64,000 nucleotides of DNA from an uncultured Oscillospiraceae bacterium (GTDB lineage Bacteria; Bacillota; Clostridia; Oscillospirales; Oscillospiraceae): the NCBI GenBank assembly GCA_944386985.1, contig CALXDD010000001.1, positions 1 to 64,000 on the forward strand. Direction: 5' to 3'. The position numbers and the translations under genes are program-made. The notes below the pieces were generated by a model. It saw only the letters and a program-made list of their open reading frames with translations, did not search any database and had not been told where the DNA came from. Positions 17,080 to 25,709 of the stretch are shown here, piece after piece. The stretch's first letter is position 1. Every line of letters starts with the position of its first letter.

Positions 17080-17207
17080 GTACAATAGGGCGGAAAAAAG
17101 AGCAAGTACCTTTCAAAACGGCGCGTTTTGGAAGTGATTTGATGTGAGTTAGGTTGGGCCCGACATTGACAGGGAATGACCGAAATCTATGCGAAGGAGA
17201 ACATGAA

Positions 17208-18797
17208 ATGAAGAGAATTCTTGCAATGCTGCTGGCTCTCGTCATGGTGTTCGCTCTGGTCGCCTGCGGCGGCAACAACAGCACCACCAACAATGGCGGC
17301 TCCACCAGCGGCGGCTCCACCAGCGGCGGCTCCAAGGGTGAGGAGGGCAGCATTCCCGGTGTGCAGAAGACCCTGACCATCGGTATCGCCTCCGACATCA
17401 ACGAGCTGGATCCCCAGCAGCAGAACGACCAGATCAACAACAACTGCTTTGCTCTGACCCATCAGACCTTGGTGTTCCTGACCAACGACACCAACGAGCA
17501 GGTTCCCTGCCTGGCTGAGAGCTGGGAGTGGACCGACGACACCCACCTGGTCTTCAAGCTGGTGCAGAACGCCTGCTTCAGCGACGGCACCCCCTTCAAC
17601 GCTGACGACGTGGTCTTCACCTACCAGAAGGCCATGGATCCCGAGCGTTCCGCCGTGGCCGCTACCCTGAGCCTGGTGGAGAGCGTCAACAAGATCGACG
17701 ACTACACCGTGGAGTTCGTCACCAAGAGCTACTCCAACGAGCTGCTGTCCGTGCTGGCCGGCTATCCTCTGTCCATCCTGTCCAAGGAGGCCTATGACGA
17801 TACCAGCAATGAGCAGCCCTACCTGATCGGCACCGGCCGCTATGTCTTCAAGGAGTGGAAGGAAGGCCAGAGCGTCACCTTCGTCCGCAACGAGAACTTC
17901 TGGGGCGATGATCCCGGCCAGGCCGATGAGATCATCTTCAAGCCCATCCTGGAGTCCGCTTCCCGCGTGGCTGCCCTCCAGAGCGGCGACATCGATGTCT
18001 GCATCGATCCCCCCATCAACGAGCTGTCCATCCTGCAGGAGGACGCCAATGTGACCGTCCACAACCAGGCCGGTACCCGTCTGTTCTACCTGGGCTTCAA
18101 CTGCGCCAAGGAGCCCTTTGACAACCAGACCCTCCGTCAGGCCATCGCCTGCGCCATCAACCGCGAGGAGATCATCAACGGCGTTCTGGACGGCTACGGC
18201 CAGCCCCAGACCACCGTGGTCAACCGCGGCGTGTGGAGCTTCTATGACGACATGGAAGGCTTCGACTACGATGTGGACCGCGCCAAGCAGCTGCTCAGCG
18301 AGGCCGGCTACAGCGAGGGTGAGCTGACTGTGGATCTGTACATCTCCAACGGTTCCCCCTACACCAGCATCGCTCCCATGATCCAGGAGTATCTGCGCGT
18401 CATCGGCGTGACCGTGAACATCCAGCAGTTCGACGAGGCCACTCTGAAGAGTGAGTGCCAGTCCGGCAACCAGCAGATGTTCCTGTGGCGCTGGAACGTA
18501 ATCGACCGTCTGGACGAGATCTACACCGAGCTGTTCAGCACCGATTATCCCACCAACTACCACCACTACAGCGATTCCTATGTGGATGAGATGGCCGTGA
18601 AGGTCCTCACCGAGAAGGATAAGGATACCCGCCTGCAGCTGAGCCAGGATCTCCAGACCTACCTGGTCGAGGCCTGCCCCCAGGTGCCTCTGTATGTGGC
18701 CGATCTGGTGATCGCCTACAACAAGAATCTGCAGGGCACCTATCTCTTCGGCGGCGGCAACCACAACTGGTCCTGGGCCTACGTGGCGCTGGACTAA
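17208..18797 (+). CDS. Peptide ABC transporter substrate-binding lipoprotein (SBP_bac_5)
   Basis: A 529-residue extracellular solute-binding lipoprotein of the oligopeptide/dipeptide/nickel family. A signal peptide ends in the lipobox LVAC with Cys20 as lipid anchor, followed by an Asn/Gly/Ser-rich tether. The mature part begins TLTIGIASDINELDP and contains the family block LAESWEWTDDTHLVFKL and AIACAINREEI. The start at 17208 has AAGGAGA upstream. It heads a five-gene importer and is separated from the permeases by a strong hairpin, which may let it be made in excess. Substrate is not determinable. Confidence 0.92.
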   Translation: MKRILAMLLALVMVFALVACGGNNSTTNNGGSTSGGSTSGGSKGEEGSIPGVQKTLTIGIASDINELDPQQQNDQINNNCFALTHQTLVFLTNDTNEQVPCLAESWEWTDDTHLVFKLVQNACFSDGTPFNADDVVFTYQKAMDPERSAVAATLSLVESVNKIDDYTVEFVTKSYSNELLSVLAGYPLSILSKEAYDDTSNEQPYLIGTGRYVFKEWKEGQSVTFVRNENFWGDDPGQADEIIFKPILESASRVAALQSGDIDVCIDPPINELSILQEDANVTVHNQAGTRLFYLGFNCAKEPFDNQTLRQAIACAINREEIINGVLDGYGQPQTTVVNRGVWSFYDDMEGFDYDVDRAKQLLSEAGYSEGELTVDLYISNGSPYTSIAPMIQEYLRVIGVTVNIQQFDEATLKSECQSGNQQMFLWRWNVIDRLDEIYTELFSTDYPTNYHHYSDSYVDEMAVKVLTEKDKDTRLQLSQDLQTYLVEACPQVPLYVADLVIAYNKNLQGTYLFGGGNHNWSWAYVALD

Positions 18798-18824
18798 CAG
18801 CCGTTTGAACCCTGCTTTGGCAGG

Positions 18825-18871
18825 AACCGGAAGGGCCGGACAGCATGACTGTCCGGCCCTCCCAACCGGTT
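18825..18871 (+). terminator. Intra-operon hairpin between binding protein and permease genes
   Basis: An 11-bp stem GGGCCGGACAG/CTGTCCGGCCC (18833-18859) is flanked by a further AACCGG/CCGGTT pair. No long U-tract follows, so it may be a partial terminator or a 3' stabiliser of the binding-protein mRNA. The rest of 18872-19043 shows nothing recognisable. Confidence 0.6.
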
Positions 18872-19043
18872 TTCCCTCCGACCCATGGCCAAGGCACGGT
18901 CATGCGCCGGTATACCTGCGTTTTTGGCTTTGCCGGGGGCAAGGCCGCGGACGCGGGTGGACTGACGCCTGCCCGGCGGCGGCACACGCAGACTTTGGCG
19001 GTCCGGCTTTTCGCCGCGCCGCGGAAAAGGAGAGTAAAAGAGT

Positions 19044-19979
19044 ATGATACGTTATGTTCTGAAGCGACTGCTGTTCATGATCCCCACGATCCTGCTGACC
19101 AGTCTGATTATCTATTGGGCTATGGATCTGGCAGGCGGCGATGTGGTGGGCAACATGCTGCCGGAGAACGCCACCCAGGAACAGCGTGATGCCCTGACGG
19201 AGGAGCTGGGCCTCAACGACCCGTTTGTCGTGCGGTATGCCCGCTATATGGCCGGCCTTGTCACCGGAGATATGGGCGTGTCCTATAAGACCGGCAAGGA
19301 CGTGTTCAAGACCTTTATGGAGCGTCTGCCCATGACCCTGGCCCTGGGCGGCACGGCACTGATCGTGGCCTGTATCATTTCCATACCTCTGGGCATATAC
19401 ACGGCGCTGAACCAAAATACCTGGAAGGACACTACGGGCATGGTCTTCGCCCTGTTCGGTGTGTCCATGCCGAACTTCTGGCTGGGCCTGATGCTGATGC
19501 TGATCTTCGCGGTGAAGCTGAACTGGCTGCCGTCGCAGGGTGCTGACGGTCCGAAATATCTGGTGCTGCCGGCTCTGACGGTGGGCCTCGGCCTGGCAGC
19601 GCTCATTACCCGTACCACCCGCTCCGCCATGCTGGACGTGATCCGGCAGGACTACATGACCACCGCCAAGGCCAAGGGCGCCTCCCACCGGCGGGTTATC
19701 TACTACCATGGCCTGAAGAACGCCATGATCCCCATCGTCACCGCTATCGGTATGCAGTTCTCCCTGGTGATGACCGGCTCCGCTCTGGCAGAGGTGGTTT
19801 TCTCCTGGCCCGGCATCGGCCGCCTGGTGTTTGAGTCCATCGATTCCCGCGACATCCCCATGGTTACCGGTTCCATTATTCTCTGCTGTGTGCTGATGAG
19901 TATTATCAATCTGATCGTGGACCTGATCTACGCGTTCCTGGATCCCCGGATCAAGGCGCAGTATTCTAACAAGGGGTGA
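19044..19979 (+). CDS. Peptide ABC transporter permease (DppB/OppB type)
   Basis: A 311-residue inner-membrane permease with about six hydrophobic segments and an N-terminal MIRYVLKRLLFMIPT helix typical of DppB/OppB. The cytoplasmic EAA-like loop AKAKGASHRRVIYYHGLKNA, which docks on the ATPases, is at about residues 210-230. It pairs with the next permease and ends 1 base before it. Confidence 0.93.
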   Translation: MIRYVLKRLLFMIPTILLTSLIIYWAMDLAGGDVVGNMLPENATQEQRDALTEELGLNDPFVVRYARYMAGLVTGDMGVSYKTGKDVFKTFMERLPMTLALGGTALIVACIISIPLGIYTALNQNTWKDTTGMVFALFGVSMPNFWLGLMLMLIFAVKLNWLPSQGADGPKYLVLPALTVGLGLAALITRTTRSAMLDVIRQDYMTTAKAKGASHRRVIYYHGLKNAMIPIVTAIGMQFSLVMTGSALAEVVFSWPGIGRLVFESIDSRDIPMVTGSIILCCVLMSIINLIVDLIYAFLDPRIKAQYSNKG

Positions 19980-19980
19980 T

Positions 19981-20883
19981 ATGATGAGCGAGATGAGTAA
20001 AGCTGTTTCTACGGAAAACCTGAATGAATACAAGGGCCGTTCCCTGGCCCAGGAGACCTGGCGCCGCCTTTTGAAGAACAAGGGCGCTGTGGTCGGCATG
20101 ATCTTTATGGTTCTGCTGCTGATCCTGGCCCTCAGCGGCGATTTCCTGTATGACTATGACACGGAAATCATCGGCATGAATATGTCCGAGGCACGTCTGG
20201 CCCCCAGCGCCGAGCACTTCTTCGGCACCGACCAGCTGGGCCGCGATGTGTTCAGCCGTATCGTCTACGGTACCCGCTACTCCCTGATCATCGGTGTGGG
20301 CAGCGTGGCCGTTGGTCTTATCGTGGGCCTCATCACCGGTTCTCTGGCCGGCTTCTACGGCGGCATGTGGGATCAGCTGGTGATGCGCGCCAATGATATT
20401 CTCTACTCCATCCCCAATATTATGCTGGCGGTGGTGATCGTGCAGGTGCTGGGCACCAGCGTGCTCAGTCTGGTGATCGCCCTATCCATCAGTTCGGCAA
20501 CATCGTTTGCAAAAATTACCCGTGCCGCGGTGATGACCATCCGCGGTCAGGAGTATGTGGAGTCGGCCTACGCCATGGGCCTGCCCACCTGGAAGATCAT
20601 TCTCCGGCACATTATCCCCAACTGCCTGAGCCCCATCATCGTCCAGGTGACTCTGGCCATCGGCTCCAACATCATCGCCGCTTCCTCCCTGAGCTTCCTG
20701 GGCGTCGGCGTGCCCATTCCCACCCCGGAGTGGGGCACCATGCTGTCCGACGGCCGGCAGTTCATCCGCAGTGAGCCCTGGATGTGCGTGTTCCCGGGCA
20801 TTGCCATCATGCTCACCGTTCTGGCCCTGAACCTGATGGGCGACGGTCTCCGCGACGCCCTGGATCCCAAGCTGAAACGATAA
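19981..20883 (+). CDS. Peptide ABC transporter permease (DppC/OppC type)
   Basis: A 300-residue second permease subunit. It has the family N-terminal block (ETWRRLLKNKGAVVGMIF), the conserved HFFGTDQLGRDVFSRIVYGTR region and an EAA-like loop around AYAMGLPTWKIILRHIIPN. It forms the membrane channel with the preceding protein. The start follows the previous stop directly, consistent with coupled translation. Confidence 0.93.
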   Translation: MMSEMSKAVSTENLNEYKGRSLAQETWRRLLKNKGAVVGMIFMVLLLILALSGDFLYDYDTEIIGMNMSEARLAPSAEHFFGTDQLGRDVFSRIVYGTRYSLIIGVGSVAVGLIVGLITGSLAGFYGGMWDQLVMRANDILYSIPNIMLAVVIVQVLGTSVLSLVIALSISSATSFAKITRAAVMTIRGQEYVESAYAMGLPTWKIILRHIIPNCLSPIIVQVTLAIGSNIIAASSLSFLGVGVPIPTPEWGTMLSDGRQFIRSEPWMCVFPGIAIMLTVLALNLMGDGLRDALDPKLKR

Positions 20884-20896
20884 GGGGGACTGACGC

Positions 20897-21895
20897 ATGA
20901 GTGAAAACATTTTAGAGATCAAGGACCTTGTGGTCCATTTCGAGACAGACGACGGCTGCGTCAAGGCCATCAACGGCCTGACGCTGTCGGTAGGCAAGGA
21001 GAAGACCCTGGGCCTGGTGGGCGAGACCGGCGCCGGTAAGACCACCACCGCCCTCAGCATCCTGAACCTGGTGCCCAGCCCTCCGGGTGTCATCAAGGGC
21101 GGTTCCATTGAGCTGGACGGCAAGGATGTGCTGCAGATGTCCGACAAGGAGCTGGAGCATATGCGCGGCAACGATGTGGCCATGATCTTCCAGGATCCCA
21201 TGACCGCGCTGAACCCGGTACTTACCGTGGGTGAGCAGATCGCCGAGAGTATCATGCTCCACGAGCATATCCCCATGAAGGACGCCTTTGAGCGGGCCAA
21301 GGAGATGCTGAAGATGGTGGGCATTGCCGAGGGGCGCGCCTACGACTATCCCCATCAGTTCTCCGGCGGCATGCGCCAGCGCGTGGTTATCGCTATCGCC
21401 CTGGCCTGTCAGCCCAACTTCCTCATCGCCGACGAGCCCACCACCGCTCTGGATGTGACCATCCAGGCCCAGGTGCTGGACCTGATGAAGGACCTCATCA
21501 ACAAAAACCACATGTCCATGCTGCTGATCACCCACGACTTAGGCGTCGTGGCGGAGGTCTGCAACGACGTGGCCGTGATGTACGCCGGGCGGATCGTGGA
21601 AATCGGCACCACCGACGAGGTGTTCAATTCCACCCGTCACCCCTACACCGAGGGCCTCTTCGACTCCCTGCCCAACCTGAAGGAGCAGGGGGAGGAGCTG
21701 GTGCCCATCAAGGGTATGATGCCCGATCCCATGCGCCTGCCCGAGGGGTGCACCTTCGCTCCCCGCTGCCCCTATGCCACCGAGGCCTGCACCCAGACTG
21801 TGCCGGAGCTGCGGCAGGTGGGCGGCACCCACTATGTGGCCTGCCACGCCTACGACGATCCCAGCTTCCGCTTAAGGAGGAACGCAAATGGCTGA
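20897..21895 (+). CDS. Peptide ABC transporter ATPase (DppD/OppD type)
   Basis: A 332-residue nucleotide-binding subunit: Walker [10 protein letters not shown] (42-50), signature FSGGMRQRV, Walker [12 protein letters not shown] and switch His in [10 protein letters not shown]. The C-terminal oligopeptide extension includes the Cys-containing block [12 protein letters not shown], which in related transporters can bind an Fe-S cluster. It overlaps the next ATPase gene by 8 bases. Confidence 0.94.
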   Translation: MSENILEIKDLVVHFETDDGCVKAINGLTLSVGKEKTLGLVGETGAGKTTTALSILNLVPSPPGVIKGGSIELDGKDVLQMSDKELEHMRGNDVAMIFQDPMTALNPVLTVGEQIAESIMLHEHIPMKDAFERAKEMLKMVGIAEGRAYDYPHQFSGGMRQRVVIAIALACQPNFLIADEPTTALDVTIQAQVLDLMKDLINKNHMSMLLITHDLGVVAEVCNDVAVMYAGRIVEIGTTDEVFNSTRHPYTEGLFDSLPNLKEQGEELVPIKGMMPDPMRLPEGCTFAPRCPYATEACTQTVPELRQVGGTHYVACHAYDDPSFRLRRNANG

Positions 21896-22850
21896 GAAGA
21901 AGATCATTCTGGAAGTCCAGAATCTGACCAAGTACTTTGACACCCCCAAGGGGAAGCTCCACGCTGTGGACGGGGTCAACTTCCAGATCGAGGAGGGCAA
22001 GACCCTGGGCATCGTGGGCGAGTCCGGCTGCGGCAAGTCCACCACCGGACGCACCCTGCTGAAGCTTCTGGAGCCCACCGACGGCAAGATCATTTTTGAC
22101 GGCGAGGATATCACCCACTACAGCCGCGCCAAGATGCGCAAGATGCGCACCCAGATGCAGATGATCTTCCAGGACCCCTTCTCCTCCCTGGACCCCCGGC
22201 AGAGCATCATGCAGCTCATCAGCGAGCCTATCAAGGAGCACAAGCTGCTGAAGAGCAAGGCGGAGATTGAGAAGCGCACCTTAGAGCTGATGGACATCGT
22301 GGGCCTGGCCCGCCGGTTCGTCAACTCCTATCCCCACGAGCTGGACGGCGGCCGCCGGCAGAGAATCGGCATCGCCCGTGCTCTGGCGGTGAACCCCAAG
22401 CTCATCGTCTGCGACGAGCCTGTCTCCGCTCTGGACGTGTCCATTCAGGCCCAGATTTTGAACCTGCTCAAGCAGCTGCAGCGTGACATGGGCCTTACCT
22501 ACATCTTTATCACCCACGATTTGAGCGTGGTGAAGTATTTCTCCGACGACATCGCCGTCATGTACTTAGGGCAGATGGTGGAGAAGGCCCCCTCTGCGGA
22601 GATCTTCGCCAACCCCACGCACCCCTACACCCAGGCGCTGCTGTCCGCCATCCCCATCCCTGTGGTGGGGAAGGAGAAGCCGCCTCGGAAGCTGCTGCGG
22701 GGCGAGATCACCTCTCCGGTGAATCTGCCTGACCAGTGCCGCTTCCTCAAGCGCTGCGACTCCTGCCAGCAGTGCTGCCAGGAGAAATCCAATCCTCAGC
22801 TGGTGGAGATTTCTCCCAACCACTTCGTTGCCTGTCATATTGCCAAATAA
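21888..22850 (+). CDS. Peptide ABC transporter ATPase (DppF/OppF type)
   Basis: A 320-residue second ATPase: Walker [10 protein letters not shown] (44-52), Walker [13 protein letters not shown] and FITHDLSVV. The signature reads LDGGRRQR instead of the usual LSGGQ, a change of the signature Ser to Asp worth noting. A C-terminal Cys-rich part ([15 protein letters not shown]) resembles the Fe-S-binding tail of DppF-type proteins. It closes the five-gene operon. Confidence 0.94.
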   Translation: MAEKKIILEVQNLTKYFDTPKGKLHAVDGVNFQIEEGKTLGIVGESGCGKSTTGRTLLKLLEPTDGKIIFDGEDITHYSRAKMRKMRTQMQMIFQDPFSSLDPRQSIMQLISEPIKEHKLLKSKAEIEKRTLELMDIVGLARRFVNSYPHELDGGRRQRIGIARALAVNPKLIVCDEPVSALDVSIQAQILNLLKQLQRDMGLTYIFITHDLSVVKYFSDDIAVMYLGQMVEKAPSAEIFANPTHPYTQALLSAIPIPVVGKEKPPRKLLRGEITSPVNLPDQCRFLKRCDSCQQCCQEKSNPQLVEISPNHFVACHIAK

Positions 22851-22870
22851 CGTGCATTGAGATGATGAGG

Positions 22871-22905
22871 GAAGAAGCACCGATGAGAACCGTCGGTGCT
22901 TCTTC
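22871..22905 (+). terminator. Terminator of the peptide ABC operon
   Basis: A 12-bp stem GAAGAAGCACCG/CGGTGCTTCTTC with an 11-base loop lies 20 bases after the last ATPase gene. Only a short pyrimidine-rich tail follows. Confidence 0.7.
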
Positions 22906-23044
22906 GGTCCATTTCTCAAGCCGCTGCCGGACACTGCCCGCTGCCGCCGGAAGGTCTGCCGCACTTCATGGGTGGGGCTGCCGGGGCGCAAAGGGCCCAT
23001 TTGATTTCCTGCAACACTAAGATTGGAGAAAGAGGCGAGGACCT

Positions 23045-23803
23045 ATGACAAAGAATTTTGCGCACCGGGGCTTCAGCGGGAAATATCCCGAGAATACCAT
23101 GCTGGCTTTCCGGAAAGCCATTGAATTGGGCGTGGACGGTATTGAGCTGGACGTGCATCTGACCAAGGACGGCCAGCTGGTGATTATCCACGACGAGACC
23201 ACAAACCGGACCTGCGGCGTCAGCGGTCAGGTGGGGAAGATGACGCTGGAGGAACTGCGGCAGCTGGACGCCTCCTATCTCTGGCGGGGCCAGCTGGAGC
23301 AAAACCCCATCCCCACCCTGCGGGAGTACTGCCAGCTGGTGGAGAAGCTGCCTCTGGTCACCAATATTGAGCTGAAGACCAACATCCATGAGTATCCCGG
23401 CATCGAGGCCAAGGTGCTGGAGATGATTCGGGAGTTTCACCTGGAGGACCGGGTCATCATCTCCAGCTTTAACCATTTCAGCGTTCTGCGGATGCGGGAG
23501 ATGGCCCCGGAGCTGAAATACGGCCTGCTCAGCGAGAGCTGGATGGTGGGGGCTGGAAAATATGTCCATGATCTAAGTATTCCCTGCTACCACCCCATCC
23601 ACGGCAATCTGACGCCGGAGCTGACGGCGGAGCTGAAGCAGTACGGCCTGGAAATCAATACCTTTACCGTGAACACCGAGGAGGACGTCCGGCGGCTGGC
23701 CGCCCTGGGCATCGACGCGGTGATCGGAAATTATCCCGACATGGCCGGCAGAGTGCTGGCCCAGCTGTCGGAAGGAAAGGAGCAGCCTGCCTATGAGTCC
23801 TGA
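23045..23803 (+). CDS. Glycerophosphodiester phosphodiesterase
   Basis: A 252-residue cytosolic GDPD that hydrolyses glycerophosphodiesters such as glycerophosphoethanolamine to glycerol-3-phosphate and an alcohol. The active-site blocks FAHRGFSGKYPENT (His7, Arg8), GIELDVHLTKDGQLVIIHDE and the C-terminal INTFTVN are intact. The length is normal for the single-domain UgpQ type. It overlaps the mgtC-like gene by 11 bases. Its products would feed the eut and glp genes elsewhere in this window. Confidence 0.93.
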   Translation: MTKNFAHRGFSGKYPENTMLAFRKAIELGVDGIELDVHLTKDGQLVIIHDETTNRTCGVSGQVGKMTLEELRQLDASYLWRGQLEQNPIPTLREYCQLVEKLPLVTNIELKTNIHEYPGIEAKVLEMIREFHLEDRVIISSFNHFSVLRMREMAPELKYGLLSESWMVGAGKYVHDLSIPCYHPIHGNLTPELTAELKQYGLEINTFTVNTEEDVRRLAALGIDAVIGNYPDMAGRVLAQLSEGKEQPAYES

Positions 23804-24488
23804 CTTCAGCATGGACTGGATCGTGCATACTCCGGCGATCATCAGCAATCTGACCGGTGTGGGCGTGCTGGTGCGGCTGACGCTGGCCACCGTGGTAGGC
23901 GGCATTGTGGGCTGGGAGCGCGGCCGCCATGGCCGGGCCGCCGGTCTGCGGACCCACATTCTGGTGTGTCTCGGCGCGTGTCTCGCCGCTATGGTGGGTA
24001 TGTACACCGCCACGGTTCTGGGAATGGACGGCGACCCCAACCGGATTGCCGCCCAGGTGGTGTCCGGTATCGGTTTTCTGGGCGTTGGTACCATCATTGT
24101 GGGCCGCTCCTCCCAGGTTACCGGCCTTACCACCGCCGCGGGCCTCTGGGCTACGGCCTCCGCCGGTCTCGCCATCGGCACCGGCTTCTACTGGGCCGCC
24201 ATTCTCACCACCATGTTCATTCTCATCGCCATGACCTTCCTGGCCCGCATCGAGCGGCGTACCAAGGACGGCCGCCTGTGTGAGCACATCTACATAGAGC
24301 TTCGGTCTGTGGCCGACGTCAAGCAGCTGATTGCGGACACGGAGCAGTGGGACCGGGAGATCGATGTGGTGCCGCCCCGCAGCGGCTGCAGCGGCAACGC
24401 CGGGGTGGAGATCAATTTCCCTGCCCATATTCCGGCGGAGTTGCTCTCTCAGCTGGAACAGCTGGACTATGTTCTCTTTGTGCTATAA
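23793..24488 (+). CDS. MgtC/SapB family membrane protein
   Basis: A 231-residue protein with an N-terminal membrane domain of about four segments carrying the MgtC blocks GGIVGWERGRHGRAAGLRTH and VSGIGFLGVGTI, then a soluble C-terminal ACT-like domain. MgtC proteins affect magnesium homeostasis and F-type ATPase activity in pathogens; the role in gut Clostridia is unknown. It overlaps the phosphodiesterase gene, so the two are co-translated. Confidence 0.88.
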   Translation: MSPDFSMDWIVHTPAIISNLTGVGVLVRLTLATVVGGIVGWERGRHGRAAGLRTHILVCLGACLAAMVGMYTATVLGMDGDPNRIAAQVVSGIGFLGVGTIIVGRSSQVTGLTTAAGLWATASAGLAIGTGFYWAAILTTMFILIAMTFLARIERRTKDGRLCEHIYIELRSVADVKQLIADTEQWDREIDVVPPRSGCSGNAGVEINFPAHIPAELLSQLEQLDYVLFVL

Positions 24489-24510
24489 GACAGATACGAT
24501 CCCCTCTCAG

Positions 24511-24545
24511 GAAGAAGGTCCCGGGCATTGCCCGGGACCTTCTTC
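24511..24545 (+). terminator. Terminator after the mgtC-like gene
   Basis: A 16-bp stem GAAGAAGGTCCCGGGC with its complement around a 3-base loop is followed by TTGATTTCT. It lies between convergent genes and can serve both strands. Confidence 0.85.
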
Positions 24546-24590
24546 TTGATTTCTATTTGTAATATTTTGCGGAAAAATAACGATTTGGAT

Positions 24591-25517
24591 TTATTTTGGC
24601 AGATCCTGCTGATCGGGAGGCGGAGAAGTGAGCTTCTTTTTCCGGCGAAGAACCACCCGGACCACCACCAGCACCACTGCCAGCACCACCAGCAGCAGTA
24701 CCCAATTGTAGGCCAGGGAAACGGTCAGATTTTCTAAGAAATTGCCGGCGGAGCGAAGTCCGCCCAGGAAGGCGGCGCCCAGGCGGCCACCGAAGGTGGT
24801 GGGAGCCTCCTCCTCACTGCTGAGCTTGTAGACCTCGCTGAGAGTCATGTCCACGGTGGCGTAGTTGATGCGGTTGTCGTAGGTGCGGAGACTGCCGGTG
24901 AGCTGCTCGATCTCCAGCTCCGTATCGCTGATGGCGCTTTCAATGGTGATGATGTCCTCCATGGTCTCCGCCCGGCTGAGGAGGTTCTGGAGCCGCTCCA
25001 GCTTGGTGCGCTGGGTAGTGAGACGGCTCTCTACGTCGTAGTAAGCGTCGGTGACGTCCTCCTCGGCGCTGGTCTGGTATAGGACATGGCAGCTGTCCCC
25101 CACCTGGAGGAGAAAGTCGGCGAAGTGCTCCGCGGGGATGCGGATGGTATACGTCCCGTAGCGGTAGGCATTCCGGTTGGACACGCTCTGGTTTTGGAAG
25201 TAGCCGCCATAGGACTCCACCAGCTGGCGGAGAGCCTGGGAGGCGTCGTCGAAGGCGGTGGTCTCCGCCTCCAGCATTGCGGTGTAGATTTTCTTTTGGG
25301 TCTGGACCTCTCCGGTGGAGCCGCTGTCCTCCTGGGGGGCGGCAGTGGGAGACTCCGCGTCGGCGGCCCAGCCGTTTTCCCCGTAGTCGGCGCCGCTGCC
25401 GCCGGCGTCGCCTGCGGTGGCAGAGCTGGCTGTGTCGCTGCTTCCGGCACCGCAGGCGGTGAGCAGGGATAACAGCAGAAGGGCGGCAAGGGCAAGAGAA
25501 CATAGCTTTCGTTTCAT
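24591..25517 (-). CDS. DUF4349 domain lipoprotein
   Basis: A 308-residue cell-surface lipoprotein. Signal peptide MKRKLCSLAL... ends at a LTAC lipobox, followed by a Gly/Ser/Ala-rich tether, the DUF4349 domain with a long predicted coiled coil (TTQRTKLERLQNLLSRAETM...), and a C-terminal transmembrane helix followed by Arg/Lys-rich tail (RRKKK). It is thus anchored at both ends. The start at 25517 has GAGGAGGT upstream. The function of DUF4349 is not known. Confidence 0.85.
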   Translation of the reverse strand: MKRKLCSLALAALLLLSLLTACGAGSSDTASSATAGDAGGSGADYGENGWAADAESPTAAPQEDSGSTGEVQTQKKIYTAMLEAETTAFDDASQALRQLVESYGGYFQNQSVSNRNAYRYGTYTIRIPAEHFADFLLQVGDSCHVLYQTSAEEDVTDAYYDVESRLTTQRTKLERLQNLLSRAETMEDIITIESAISDTELEIEQLTGSLRTYDNRINYATVDMTLSEVYKLSSEEEAPTTFGGRLGAAFLGGLRSAGNFLENLTVSLAYNWVLLLVVLAVVLVVVRVVLRRKKKLTSPPPDQQDLPK

Positions 25518-25709
25518 CACAATACCTCCTCTATCTTTCATTTGGCTTCTACCTTCTTAGACGCCGTCGGGAGGAAAAAGTGCCCCATGGGCTTGAAAAA
25601 ATTTCCCGGCTTGGTACAATACTGTGGAAAGGACGTCCTGCCGGAAGGAAATGGCCCGGCAGGGAATGCTGCCTGTGACAACGCTGCTGTGAATGAGGAG
25701 GAATATCCC

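Noticed and set aside
17187-18764. 525-codon minus-strand frame opposite the peptide-binding gene
   Set aside because: Complement of a clear lipoprotein with signal peptide; no ribosome site or family motif on the minus strand.
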